From Rhizobium sullae (GTDB lineage Bacteria; Pseudomonadota; Alphaproteobacteria; Rhizobiales; Rhizobiaceae), in the NCBI RefSeq assembly GCF_900169785.1, contig NZ_FWER01000008.1, forward strand, positions 86,737 through 150,736: 64,000 nucleotides of DNA. The letters are read 5' to 3'. Under the pieces are notes generated by a model. It did no database searches, was not told the DNA's origin, and saw nothing but the letters and a program-made list of their open reading frames with translations. Below, in pieces: positions 33,905-43,038 of the stretch (the first letter of the stretch is position 1; every line of letters starts with the position of its first letter). Made by a program: the position numbers and the translations under genes.

Positions 33905-35569
33905 TCACATGTTCGGATAGACCGGCCCCTCGCCACCCTGCGGCGGCACCCAGTTGATGTTCTGGTTGGGATCCTTGATGTCGCAGGTCTTGCAGTGCAC
34001 GCAGTTCTGGGCGTTGATGACGAAGGTGTCCTTGCCGTCCTTCTCCACCCATTCGTAAACGGCGGCCGGACAGTAGCGTGCCGACGGGCCGGCGTAGATG
34101 TCGTGTTCGGACGATTTCTGCAACGCCATGTCCTTGACCTGCAGGTGCACCGGCTGGTCTTCCTCGTGATTGGTATTCGACAGGAACACGGAGGAGAGAC
34201 GATCAAAAGTCAGCACGCCGTCCGGCTTCGGATAATCGATCTTCGTGTGCCGGGCGGCCGGCTCCAGCGAGGCGGCATCGGTCTTGCCGTGTTTCAGCGT
34301 ACCGAAAAAGGAGAAACCGAACAGCGTGTTCGTCCACATATCCAGGCCGCCGAGCGCCACGCCGACAGCAGTGCCGAACTTCGACCAGAGCGGCTTGACG
34401 TTTCGGACCTTCTTGAGGTCCTTGCCGATATCGCCCTTGCGCCATTCGTTTTCGATCTCGATGACCTCGTCATTGGCGCGGCCGGCAGCGATCGCTTCGG
34501 CGATCTTCTCGGCCGCCAGCATGCCGGAAAGCACCGCGTTGTGGCTGCCCTTGATGCGCGGCACGTTGACGAAGCCGGCCGAACAGCCGATCAGCGCGCC
34601 GCCGGGGAAGGAGAGCTTCGGCACCGACTGGTACCCGCCTTCGGTGATGGCGCGGGCGCCGTAGGAGAGTCGCTTGCCACCCTCGAAGGTACCGCGGATC
34701 GCCGGATGCGTCTTGAAGCGCTGGAACTCCTCGAAGGGATTGAGATAGGGGTTCTTGTAATTCAAGTGGACCACGAAGCCGACGGCGACGAGATTGTCTT
34801 CCAGATGGTAGAGGAACGAGCCGCCGCCGGTCTTGAAGCCGAGCGGCCAGCCGAAGGAGTGCTGGACGAGGCCCGGTTTGTGGTGCTCCGGCTTTACCTG
34901 CCAGAGCTCCTTGAGGCCGATGCCGAATTTTTGAGGCTCGCGGTCCTTCGAAAGGTCGAACTTGGCGATCAACTGCTTGGCGAGCGAACCACGCACGCCT
35001 TCGCCGATCAGAGTGTATTTGCCGAGCAGCGCCATGCCGCGCGTATAGTTTGGGCCGGGCTCGCCGCTCTTGTCGATGCCCATGTCGCCGGTGGCGACGC
35101 CGATGACGGCGCCTTCGTCGTTGTACAGCACTTCGGTTGCCGCAAAGCCCGGATAGATCTCGACACCGAGCGCTTCGGCGTGGCCCGCCAGCCAGCGACA
35201 GACGTTGCCGAGGGAGACGATGTAGTTGCTGTGGTTGTTCATCAGCGGCGGCATCAAAAAGTTCGGCAGGCGGACGGAACCGGCCGGGCCGAGTACCAGG
35301 AAATGATCGGCGGTCACCTCCGTCTTGAAGGGATGATCGCTTTCGCTGCGCCAATCCGGCAGCAGCCGGTCGATGCCGATCGGGTCGACCACGGCGCCGG
35401 AGAGGATATGCGCACCGACTTCCGCGCCTTTTTCCAGAACGACGACCGAAAGCTCCGGGTTGACCTGCTTCAGCCGGATTGCAGCCGACAAACCGGCAGG
35501 TCCCCCGCCGACGATCACCACGTCGAATTCCATGCTCTCGCGTTCCGGCAACTCAGTCATGTCGGTCAT
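33905..35569 (-). CDS. Electron transfer flavoprotein-ubiquinone oxidoreductase
   Basis: The 554-residue protein passes electrons from reduced ETF to ubiquinone at the inner membrane. It shows the FAD dinucleotide motif FDVVIVGGGPAGLSAAIRL near the N-terminus, the long ETF-QO middle domain, and the C-terminal 4Fe-4S cluster cysteines in ARYCPAAVYEW and NAQNCVHCKTCDIKDPNQN. Length is normal. It serves fatty acid, branched-chain amino acid and choline/sarcosine oxidation. An ACGTTAACGT palindrome lies 150 bases upstream (see separate entry). Confidence 0.94.
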   Translation of the reverse strand: MTDMTELPERESMEFDVVIVGGGPAGLSAAIRLKQVNPELSVVVLEKGAEVGAHILSGAVVDPIGIDRLLPDWRSESDHPFKTEVTADHFLVLGPAGSVRLPNFLMPPLMNNHSNYIVSLGNVCRWLAGHAEALGVEIYPGFAATEVLYNDEGAVIGVATGDMGIDKSGEPGPNYTRGMALLGKYTLIGEGVRGSLAKQLIAKFDLSKDREPQKFGIGLKELWQVKPEHHKPGLVQHSFGWPLGFKTGGGSFLYHLEDNLVAVGFVVHLNYKNPYLNPFEEFQRFKTHPAIRGTFEGGKRLSYGARAITEGGYQSVPKLSFPGGALIGCSAGFVNVPRIKGSHNAVLSGMLAAEKIAEAIAAGRANDEVIEIENEWRKGDIGKDLKKVRNVKPLWSKFGTAVGVALGGLDMWTNTLFGFSFFGTLKHGKTDAASLEPAARHTKIDYPKPDGVLTFDRLSSVFLSNTNHEEDQPVHLQVKDMALQKSSEHDIYAGPSARYCPAAVYEWVEKDGKDTFVINAQNCVHCKTCDIKDPNQNINWVPPQGGEGPVYPNM

Positions 35570-35716
35570 TCATCCGTCTCCGCTCGGCCGCCGATGCGGC
35601 CATAATCCCCTCGTCGGGTCATTGTCTTGTCAAAACCGGAAAGCATTGTCGAGCCGGGAAGCGACAGCCGATCCTCCATTTCGCACAATGCTCAACTCCT
35701 CTGACGTATATAACGC

Positions 35717-35731
35717 TTACGTTAACGTCAA
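35717..35731. promoter_or_regulatory. Palindromic operator candidate between ETF-QO and SDR genes (LiuR-like)
   Basis: ACGTTAACGT at 35719-35728 is a perfect 10-bp palindrome inside TTACGTTAACGTCAA. From memory this resembles sites of MerR-type LiuR regulators that control branched-chain amino acid/acyl-CoA oxidation genes, whose regulons include ETF components. It lies in the divergent interval and could serve both genes. Confidence 0.45.
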
Positions 35732-35819
35732 TTATTCTTCGGCCAATGCGACCAGGATGTGCCTTCCCTTTCCCGGGCGCTGCGCTTTATAGAGAAAGCC
35801 GAAGCACTTGGAGGATATC

Positions 35820-36608
35820 ATGGATCTCGGCATCAACGGCAAACGCGCACTCGTCCTGGCCTCGTCGCGCGGGCTCGGCCACGGCATCGCGGTTGCGCTG
35901 GCGCGCGAAGGCGCGAACGTGCTTCTCTGCGGCCGCAGCGGCGAGCAGCTGGAGGCGAACTGCAAAGCGATCAACGCCAACGGCAACGGCAAGGCCGACT
36001 GGATCTGGGCCGACCTTTCCGACGAGAATTTTGTGGAGACGGTGGCTGCCGCCGTCAAGGAAAAGTTTGGTGGCTTGGATATCCTGGTGAACAACACCGG
36101 CGGCCCGACACCTGGGACCACGGAAGACATGACGCCGGAGAGGCTCGAGACCTATTTCTTTTCGATGGTGCTGCGGGTTATCTCTCTCACCAACGCCCTG
36201 CTTCCGGGCATGAAGGCGCAAGGCTGGGGCCGCATCCTCACCGTCGCATCGTCGGGCGTCATCGAGCCCATCGCCAACCTGGCGCTTTCCAACACGCTGC
36301 GCCCTGCCCTTGCCGGCTGGTCGAAGACGCTCGCCTCGGAAGTCGCAAGCCATGGCGTGACGGCCAATTTGCTCCTTCCCGGCAGCATTCTGACCGGACG
36401 CCTCGACGAGCTCGACGGTGCCGCCGCCCAGCGCACCGGCAAAAGCATGGAGGAAATCCGCAGCGACAAGGAAGCCCGCATTCCTGTCGGCCGCTACGGC
36501 AAAGTGGAGGAATTTGCCGCAACCGCCGCCTTCCTCTGCAGCCAGCCGGCGAGCTATATCACCGGCTCGCTGATCCGTTGCGACGGCGGTGCGGCGCGTT
36601 CGGTTTGA
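35820..36608 (+). CDS. SDR-family oxidoreductase with atypical active site
   Basis: The 262-residue Rossmann protein has the cofactor motif ASSRGLGHGIA, NNTGG and C-terminal GSLIRCDGG typical of classical short-chain dehydrogenases. The active-site segment reads SSGVIEPIANLALSNTLRPA: after the serine, the positions of the usual YxxxK carry Ser157 and Arg161. It is therefore a divergent SDR, possibly with different chemistry. GGAGG five bases before ATG 35820 fixes the start. It is divergent from ETF-QO. Confidence 0.82.
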   Translation: MDLGINGKRALVLASSRGLGHGIAVALAREGANVLLCGRSGEQLEANCKAINANGNGKADWIWADLSDENFVETVAAAVKEKFGGLDILVNNTGGPTPGTTEDMTPERLETYFFSMVLRVISLTNALLPGMKAQGWGRILTVASSGVIEPIANLALSNTLRPALAGWSKTLASEVASHGVTANLLLPGSILTGRLDELDGAAAQRTGKSMEEIRSDKEARIPVGRYGKVEEFAATAAFLCSQPASYITGSLIRCDGGAARSV

Positions 36609-36759
36609 TAGCGGGCGCGAAGCGCCGATCATTACAAAACTTTTAGCCGTTATAACTGCTTAGTGATCGCCTTCGGCAAATTATGTCTTTTTCACGCCGC
36701 ATATTGGCGTCTCAATTAGGGCCGGAACTTAGCGCAACCCGTCAAGACCGGTCTCATCT

Positions 36760-38043
36760 ATGAGGAAATTCTGGATCACCCTCAGCGTTATTGCTGTTGC
36801 TGCCGCCGGCATTTGGCAGTTCGGAAACAGGATTCCGTTCGTCGCCGAGCTTCCCTATGTCTCGCAATTCATCAAGGCGCCCGCGCGACAAGGCGGCGGG
36901 ACGCGCCAGGCCGCGGTCGGCCAGACGCCAACGGATCAGCAAGGCGGACAGCGGAACCGGCGGGGCAACGGCGGACCTACTTTGGTGAAGACGGTGGCCG
37001 CCATGAAAACCGTGCTGCCCCGGGACGTTACGGCGTCTGGCTGGGCGGATGCCAACAACACCACGACAATCGCCGCGCAGGAACAGGGCCTCGTTACGTC
37101 GATTGTTGCGGCTGATGGCGCAACGATCAAGCGGGGTGACCTGATCGTCAAGCTCGATGACCGGACCGCACAGGCGGCAGTCGACAGGGACAACGCGACG
37201 ATCATCCGCGATACCGCAACGCTTTCGGAAGCGGAGACCGCGCTGAAACGCGCCGGCGATCTGCTGGCGCAGAGGGTCGGCACGCAAGAGGCTTACGACC
37301 AGGCGAAAGCCGCCCGCGATACGGCCGCAGCCACCGTCGAGGCTGACAAGGCCACGCTCGCCGCCGATCAGGTCCTGCTCGAGCACACCGAAATCCGTGC
37401 ACCGTTCGATGGCCGGCTTGGCGATATCACCGTCAGCCCTGGAGCGTTCCTCGATGCCGGATCGGCGATCGTGACGATTGCCGAGTACGATCCGATCTAC
37501 GTGAAATTCCATCTGCAGGAGCGCGACCTGCACCAATTGAAGCAGTCGCTCGCCACGGGCCCCGTCGATGTCACGACTGCGCCGGATTCGGCAAACGGCA
37601 GCGTGCGCCACGGCGCGATCAGCTTCTACGACAATACGGTCGATGTTGCCTCGGGCACGATTCTCGCAAAAGCGCGCTTCGAAAACGCATCCGGCGCACT
37701 CTGGCCCGGCCAATCGGTCAATCTCGTGGTTCACTTCAACAACAAAGAGGAGCAGATCGTCGTCCCGACCGTCGCGGTCAGCCCCGGCGCGGATGGCTTC
37801 TTTTCCTATGTCGTGAAAGACGGCAAGGTGAAGATGACGCCCGTCACGGTCGCCCGCGAGAACGGCGGTTTCACCGCTGTTTCCGCCGGGATCTCGGAAG
37901 GCGATCATGTCGTCATCGAGGGACAGGCCCAGCTTGCCGACCAGCAGGCGGTCGAAGAACAGTTCGACGATAAGGCGCTGAAAGTCGCTTCCGCCATCCA
38001 GCCGGCCCATCAAACCGAAACCCTGGCGGGGGCGGAACAATGA
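36760..38043 (+). CDS. RND efflux periplasmic adaptor (membrane fusion protein)
   Basis: The 427-residue protein has an N-terminal membrane anchor (FWITLSVIAVAAAGIWQF), a Gln/Gly/Arg-rich linker, the lipoyl halves (IAAQEQGLVTSIVAADGATI and EIRAPFDGRLGDITVSPGAF), a coiled-coil hairpin about residues 135-200, and the beta-barrel/MP domain. It connects the RND pump to an outer-membrane channel. Its stop overlaps the pump start by four bases (ATGA). No outer-membrane channel or regulator gene is adjacent. Confidence 0.9.
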   Translation: MRKFWITLSVIAVAAAGIWQFGNRIPFVAELPYVSQFIKAPARQGGGTRQAAVGQTPTDQQGGQRNRRGNGGPTLVKTVAAMKTVLPRDVTASGWADANNTTTIAAQEQGLVTSIVAADGATIKRGDLIVKLDDRTAQAAVDRDNATIIRDTATLSEAETALKRAGDLLAQRVGTQEAYDQAKAARDTAAATVEADKATLAADQVLLEHTEIRAPFDGRLGDITVSPGAFLDAGSAIVTIAEYDPIYVKFHLQERDLHQLKQSLATGPVDVTTAPDSANGSVRHGAISFYDNTVDVASGTILAKARFENASGALWPGQSVNLVVHFNNKEEQIVVPTVAVSPGADGFFSYVVKDGKVKMTPVTVARENGGFTAVSAGISEGDHVVIEGQAQLADQQAVEEQFDDKALKVASAIQPAHQTETLAGAEQ

Positions 38044-41000
38044 TCCCGAACTTCTGCATCCGGCGGCCAGTGGCAACGACACTTCTCGCAATCGGCGTGA
38101 TCCTTGCAGGCCTCGCCGGTTACCGGCTCCTGCCCGTCGCGGCATTGCCGCAGGTCGATTTCCCGACGATCAACGTCTCGGCCGCGCTCACCGGCGCCTC
38201 GCCGCAAACCATGGCGAACTCGGTCGCCACCCCGCTGATAAAGCAGTTCGAGACCATCCCCGGCATCAGCGAAATCAGCGCAACCAACTCGCTCGGCAAT
38301 ACCAGCATCGTCCTGCAGTTCGACCTCAACCGCAACATCGACGCGGCTGCGGCCGACGTTCAGGCGGCGATCTCGAATGCGACACGGCAATTGCCGGACA
38401 ACATGACAACGCCGCCGAGCTATCGCAAGACGAACCCGGCCGACGCGCCGGTTATGCTGCTTTCGGTGCAGAGCGATACGATGCCCCGCGCCAAACTGGA
38501 CGCGATTGCCGAAAACATCATATCACCGTCGCTCTCCACCCTGCCCGGCGTGGCCGAAGTGTCCGTGTTCGGCGCGCAGACTTATGCGGTCCGCGTCGAG
38601 GTCGATCCGAACAAGCTACTTGCCCGCAACATCGGCATCGATACGGTCAACCAGGCAATCAGCGCCGCAAACAGCCAGGTGCCTGTCGGCACGCTGCAGA
38701 ACAGCTCGCAGAGCATGACGATCAATGCCGACACGCAGCGCACCAACGCGAGCGAATTCCGCTCCCTTGTTATCGCAAATCCGAACGGCGCGCCGATCCA
38801 TCTCGGCGACATCGCCGAAGTGAAAGACAGCGTCCAGAACCAGTACACCGGCGGCTGGTACGACGGAAACCGCGGCATCGTCCTTGCGATCCAACGCCAG
38901 CCAGATGCGAACACGGTCGAGGTCGTGGATGCGATCAACGCCAAGCTGCCGACGCTTCATGCCGAGATCCCGGCATCGGTCACGATCAAGGTCATGAACG
39001 ATTCCGCGACGCCGATCCGGGACGCGATTTCCGACGTGAAGTTCACCCTGCTGCTGACGATCGGCCTCGTCGTGCTCGTCATCTATCTCTTCACCGGCCA
39101 CCTGACCGCAACGATCATTCCGGGCCTTGCCGTTCCGCTGTCGCTGATCTCGACCTTCGGTATGATGTACGTGCTCGGCTACAGTGTCGACAATATCTCA
39201 CTGCTCGGATTGACGCTCGCGGTCGGCCTGGTGGTGGACGACGCGATCGTGATGCTGGAAAACATTCTTAGGCATATCGAAGAAGGAATGCCGGTCCTCG
39301 ATGCAGCTATCAAAGGCGCGGGCGAGGTCAGCTACACGATCATTTCTATGTCGGTGTCGCTGATTGCGGTCTTCATCCCGATCCTACTGATGGGCGGAGT
39401 CGTCGGCCGCATCTTCAACGAGTTCGGCATGGTCGTTGCGATCGCCATCGCCGCTTCCGCCATCGTCTCGCTGACAGTGACGCCGATGCTCAGCTCACGG
39501 CTTTCCAGCGGTCACGGCGAGCCGCCCTTCTTCATCCGCTGGTTCGACGTAGGTTTTGAACGCACGCTCAGAGGCTACGACCGGGCGATTGGCTGGTGCC
39601 TCAGCCACCGGCCTACGATCCTCGGCCTGTTCCTCGCCTCAGTCGGGTTGACGGCCTATCTGTTCGTGGCGCTGCCCACGAGCTTCTTTCCGTCTGAAGA
39701 CATCGGTCGCCTGAACATCTCGACACGCGCACGCCAGGATATCTCCTATCCGGCGATGGAAGCCTTGCAGAACCAGGCGGCGGCGATCGTGAAACAGAAT
39801 CCCGCCGTCAGCCACGTCATGTCGATCGTCGGTGGCAATGCCCGCAGCCCGCTCAACAACGGCACGATGTTTGTCGAGTTGAAAGACAAGGAGCAGCGTC
39901 CGCCGCTCGACCAGACCTTGCGCGAACTCAGGGCAAGCATCGCCAATGTACCAGGCCTGCAGGCCTTTATTACGCCGCAGCAGAGCCTGCGTTTCGGTGG
40001 CCGCCAGACCGCGAGCCAGTATCAGCTGGTCGTTCAGGCGCTCGGCGCCGACCAGACCAATCTCTGGGCCAACAAGATCCAGCAGGCAATGCGCAGCGAT
40101 CCGCGTTTCACCGACGTGACGACCGATGCGCAGAACAACGCGCTCCAGGCCAATGTCGTCGTGGATTTCGAAAAGGCAGCCGCCTTCGGTATCGACAACA
40201 ACCAGTTGCGCACCACTCTGCAGGAGTCGTTCAGCGGCTATACGGCAGCGCAAATCCAATCCACCGGCGACAGCTACGACGTCATCGTCGAATACGATAC
40301 CAATAGGCCCTGGGATGATCAGAAGCTCCAGGACATCCGCGTCGCCTCCACCAACGGCACGCTCGTTCCGCTGTCGAATTTCGCAACGGTCGAGCGCAAC
40401 ACCGGTCCGGTGACGATCAATCAGACGGGGCAGCTCGTCTCGACGACCGTCTCCTTCAACCTGCCCGCCGGCGAGGCGCTCGGCGATGCGACAGCCGCGA
40501 TCGACCAGATCAAGAAGGACATCAACATGCCGTCGGACGTCTTTACGTCCTATGGCGGTACGGCACAGATCTTCGAGCAGTCGCAGGGCAATACGCCGCT
40601 TCTGATCCTCGCTGCAGTCCTGACGATCTATGTCGTGCTTGGCGTCCTCTACGAGAGCTTCATCCACCCGCTCACCATTCTGTCCGGCTTACCGGCCGCC
40701 GCTCTCGGGGCGCTGCTGGCTTTGAAGGTGATGGGCTTCGACCTCTCGATCATCGCGCTCATCGGCCTCTTGATGCTGATCGGAATTGTGAAGAAGAATG
40801 CGATCATGATGATCGACGTGGCGCTGGAGAACCTGCGCTCCACGTCGATGTCGCCCATGGAGGCCATTCACGAGGCCTGCGTACGGCGCTTCCGGCCGAT
40901 CATGATGACGACCTTCTGCGCGCTGCTCGGGGCCCTTCCGATCGCGCTCGGCACCGGCGCCAGCTCGGAACTGCGCCAGCCCCTGGGCATCGCCGTCGTC

Positions 41001-41153
41001 GGGGGCCTCATTGTTTCCCAGGCTCTGACGCTCTTCATCACCCCCGTCATCTTCATCGAGATGGACCGGCTGAGCAGTTGGCTCCAGACCCTTGGACGGC
41101 AAAGGAAGCCGGTCCGGGAGGAAGAGAAACCGACGGCGATCGCGGCGGAGTAA
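38040..41153 (+). CDS. RND efflux transporter permease (HAE1/MdtB-C-like)
   Basis: The 1037-residue inner-membrane pump has 12 helices, two large periplasmic loops, and RND motifs such as LLGLTLAVGLVVDDAIVMLE in helix 4 and IGLLMLIGIVKKNAIMMIDV in helix 10. The porter domain repeats are visible (LPQVDFPTINVSA; ASQYQLVVQALG). It exports drugs, bile acids or siderophore-like compounds using the proton gradient. Translationally coupled to the adaptor gene. Closest in style to MdtBC pumps. Confidence 0.92.
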   Translation: MIPNFCIRRPVATTLLAIGVILAGLAGYRLLPVAALPQVDFPTINVSAALTGASPQTMANSVATPLIKQFETIPGISEISATNSLGNTSIVLQFDLNRNIDAAAADVQAAISNATRQLPDNMTTPPSYRKTNPADAPVMLLSVQSDTMPRAKLDAIAENIISPSLSTLPGVAEVSVFGAQTYAVRVEVDPNKLLARNIGIDTVNQAISAANSQVPVGTLQNSSQSMTINADTQRTNASEFRSLVIANPNGAPIHLGDIAEVKDSVQNQYTGGWYDGNRGIVLAIQRQPDANTVEVVDAINAKLPTLHAEIPASVTIKVMNDSATPIRDAISDVKFTLLLTIGLVVLVIYLFTGHLTATIIPGLAVPLSLISTFGMMYVLGYSVDNISLLGLTLAVGLVVDDAIVMLENILRHIEEGMPVLDAAIKGAGEVSYTIISMSVSLIAVFIPILLMGGVVGRIFNEFGMVVAIAIAASAIVSLTVTPMLSSRLSSGHGEPPFFIRWFDVGFERTLRGYDRAIGWCLSHRPTILGLFLASVGLTAYLFVALPTSFFPSEDIGRLNISTRARQDISYPAMEALQNQAAAIVKQNPAVSHVMSIVGGNARSPLNNGTMFVELKDKEQRPPLDQTLRELRASIANVPGLQAFITPQQSLRFGGRQTASQYQLVVQALGADQTNLWANKIQQAMRSDPRFTDVTTDAQNNALQANVVVDFEKAAAFGIDNNQLRTTLQESFSGYTAAQIQSTGDSYDVIVEYDTNRPWDDQKLQDIRVASTNGTLVPLSNFATVERNTGPVTINQTGQLVSTTVSFNLPAGEALGDATAAIDQIKKDINMPSDVFTSYGGTAQIFEQSQGNTPLLILAAVLTIYVVLGVLYESFIHPLTILSGLPAAALGALLALKVMGFDLSIIALIGLLMLIGIVKKNAIMMIDVALENLRSTSMSPMEAIHEACVRRFRPIMMTTFCALLGALPIALGTGASSELRQPLGIAVVGGLIVSQALTLFITPVIFIEMDRLSSWLQTLGRQRKPVREEEKPTAIAAE

Positions 41154-41688
41154 GGACGAAGCAGCGGTCGGTGGTGCGTGGCTGGCCGGAAGATCCGCTA
41201 CGCGCGCCGGCACACGCGCAATTGCTGTCGTGGTTGGCTTATCTCCTTCCCTCGCAGAGCCAGTTGAGGGGAACATTCCGGGCGCTTCGATTAGGTAAGG
41301 CTACGGCAGACATGAGGTTGCCGTCTGGCGCCGCCATATATCCTTTCCTCATTTCTGTGCTCGTCGCAGGAACCCAGCAGCAGCGCCAAAATCCTTGGGC
41401 GCAGGAGACTCATTCAAGGCAAATGACTTATTCACGACGCGGACGCGCCGTGGTTGGATCTCTGTGACGAGCACAGAAATGAGGAAAAGAAACAAACCGC
41501 CGCGTCACCCGCCATCCTCGTTCAGACCACAAAAACCTCTCACTTTCCGCCTGCACTCAATCCTGCGCCCCCTTGAATGTGTGGTCCCTCTATGGCATCA
41601 CGCGCCCTCCTAATTCTGGGCGCGCGGGCGCCCTTCATGCGGAGCATGGCTCCGGTCTCAATCACAATCGGCATGAAGAGGTGCGGGC
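41154..41688. other. 535-bp intergenic region holding repeat copy B
   Basis: Bases 41343-41489 are the palindromic element described separately. The rest shows no convincing gene; ORFs here that share the peptide TTRTRRGWISVTSTEMR with the 32-kb region are translations of the repeat. Upstream of the Hsp70-like gene, CTTGAA at 41572 is heat-shock-promoter-like, but the spacing to a -10 is too short to call. Confidence 0.4.
41343..41489 (-). repeat. Mosaic palindromic intergenic element, copy B
   Basis: The left arm contains CTTTCCTCATTTCTGTGCTC and the right arm GAGCACAGAAATGAGGAAAA, almost exact complements at the two ends of a 147-base element. The core carries ACGACGCGGACGCGCCGTGG, the reverse complement of the copy A core, so the two copies are oppositely oriented and about 9.3 kb apart. 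Confidence 0.75.
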
Positions 41689-42981
41689 ATGGCTCAGGCG
41701 CTGGGTTTCGACTTCGGCACGACAAACACGGTTCTCGCCACGGCAAATGGCGGGACAACGCATTCGATGGCGTTCACAAACGCGGAAGGCACGGCCGACA
41801 GCATGCGCACGGCGCTGTCCTTCATGAAGGATCCGCGGCTCGGCGCGTCGACCCCGAAAGTCGAGGCCGGACATGCGGCGATCCGTCAGTTCATCGACAA
41901 TCCCGGCGATTGCCGCTTCCTGCAGTCGATCAAGACATTTGCGGCAAGCACCCTCTTCCAAGGCACCTTGATCTTCGCCAAGCGCCACAGCTTCGAAGAC
42001 CTGATGGAAATCTTCATCCGGCGGCTGCGCGCCTATGCGGGCGAAAACTGGTCGGGCGATGTCACACGCATCGTCACTGGGCGGCCGGTGCACTTTGCCG
42101 GCGCCAATCCCGACCCGGCTCTCGCCACCGAACGCTACAACAAAGCGCTCTTGCGCTTCGGCTTTCCGGAAATCCACTATGTCTACGAGCCGGTTGCCGC
42201 CGCCTTCTACTTCGCGCAGAACCTGAAGTCAGACGCCACGGTGCTTGTTGCCGATTTCGGCGGTGGCACGACGGACTATTCGCTGATCCGCTTCGAAACC
42301 GTTGCCGGCAAGCTCACGGCAGCGCCGATCGGACACTCGGGCGTCGGTGTCGCGGGCGATCATTTCGACTACCGGATGATCGACAACATCGTCGCGCCGC
42401 AGATCGGCAAGGGGAGTTATTTCAGGAGCTTCGACAAGATCCTTGAGGTGCCGTCGAACTATTATTCGAGCTTCGGTCGCTGGAACCAGCTTTCGATCTT
42501 CAAGACCTCGCGCGAATTCGAGGATCTGAAGAAACTGGTCCGCACGGCGCTCGAGCCGGAGAAGCTCGAAATCTTCATCGATCTCGTCGATCATGACGAG
42601 GGCTATCCGCTGTATCAGGCGATCTCGGCCACCAAGATGGCGCTGTCGTCAGCAGACGAAGCGCCCTTCGATTTCGGCCCGCTCGGCCGCGGCGGCCATC
42701 ACATCGTTCGCCGGAAGGATTTTGAAAGCTGGATCGCGGAGGACCTGGCTCGTATCGAAGGCGCGCTCGACAACGTTCTGGAAAGGACGGAGACCCGACC
42801 CAGCGAGATCGACAAGGTCTTCCTGACCGGCGGCACGTCCTTCGTGCCCGCCGTCCGCCGCATCTTCAACGAACGCTTCGACAGCGGCAAGATCGAGACC
42901 GGCGGCGAGCTTCTCTCGATCGCCCACGGTCTTGCCCTGATCGGCGAGCGCGACGACATCGCGCAATGGACTGTGCAATAG
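41689..42981 (+). CDS. Hsp70-family protein (YegD-like), ATPase domain only
   Basis: The 430-residue protein has the actin-like ATPase motifs GFDFGTTNTVLA (phosphate 1), VADFGGGTTDYSLIRF (phosphate 2) and a C-terminal VFLTGGTSFVPAVRR (adenosine). It is about the size of an Hsp70 nucleotide-binding domain and lacks a substrate-binding domain and lid, as does E. coli YegD. Role as a chaperone or regulatory ATPase is unknown. GAGGTG precedes ATG 41689. Confidence 0.87.
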   Translation: MAQALGFDFGTTNTVLATANGGTTHSMAFTNAEGTADSMRTALSFMKDPRLGASTPKVEAGHAAIRQFIDNPGDCRFLQSIKTFAASTLFQGTLIFAKRHSFEDLMEIFIRRLRAYAGENWSGDVTRIVTGRPVHFAGANPDPALATERYNKALLRFGFPEIHYVYEPVAAAFYFAQNLKSDATVLVADFGGGTTDYSLIRFETVAGKLTAAPIGHSGVGVAGDHFDYRMIDNIVAPQIGKGSYFRSFDKILEVPSNYYSSFGRWNQLSIFKTSREFEDLKKLVRTALEPEKLEIFIDLVDHDEGYPLYQAISATKMALSSADEAPFDFGPLGRGGHHIVRRKDFESWIAEDLARIEGALDNVLERTETRPSEIDKVFLTGGTSFVPAVRRIFNERFDSGKIETGGELLSIAHGLALIGERDDIAQWTVQ

Positions 42982-43038
42982 CCACAGGCCACGCCGCCCA
43001 CTCTTTCATTGCCGCCGCCACTTCGCTAAGGTCGCCGC

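Noticed and set aside
33878..35605. A long open frame (575 codons) on the plus strand across the ETF-QO gene
   Set aside because: It is the antisense shadow of the ETF-QO gene, which shows intact FAD and Fe-S motifs on the minus strand; G+C-rich genes often leave the opposite frame open.
36612..36625. GGCGC-GAA-GCGCC hairpin after the SDR gene as an intrinsic terminator
   Set aside because: Five-pair stem with a three-base loop and no adjacent U-run; too weak to call.
41572..41595. Possible RpoH (heat shock) promoter before the Hsp70-like gene
   Set aside because: CTTGAA is present, but the only CTAT-like -10 is about 12 bases later, which is too close for the usual spacer.
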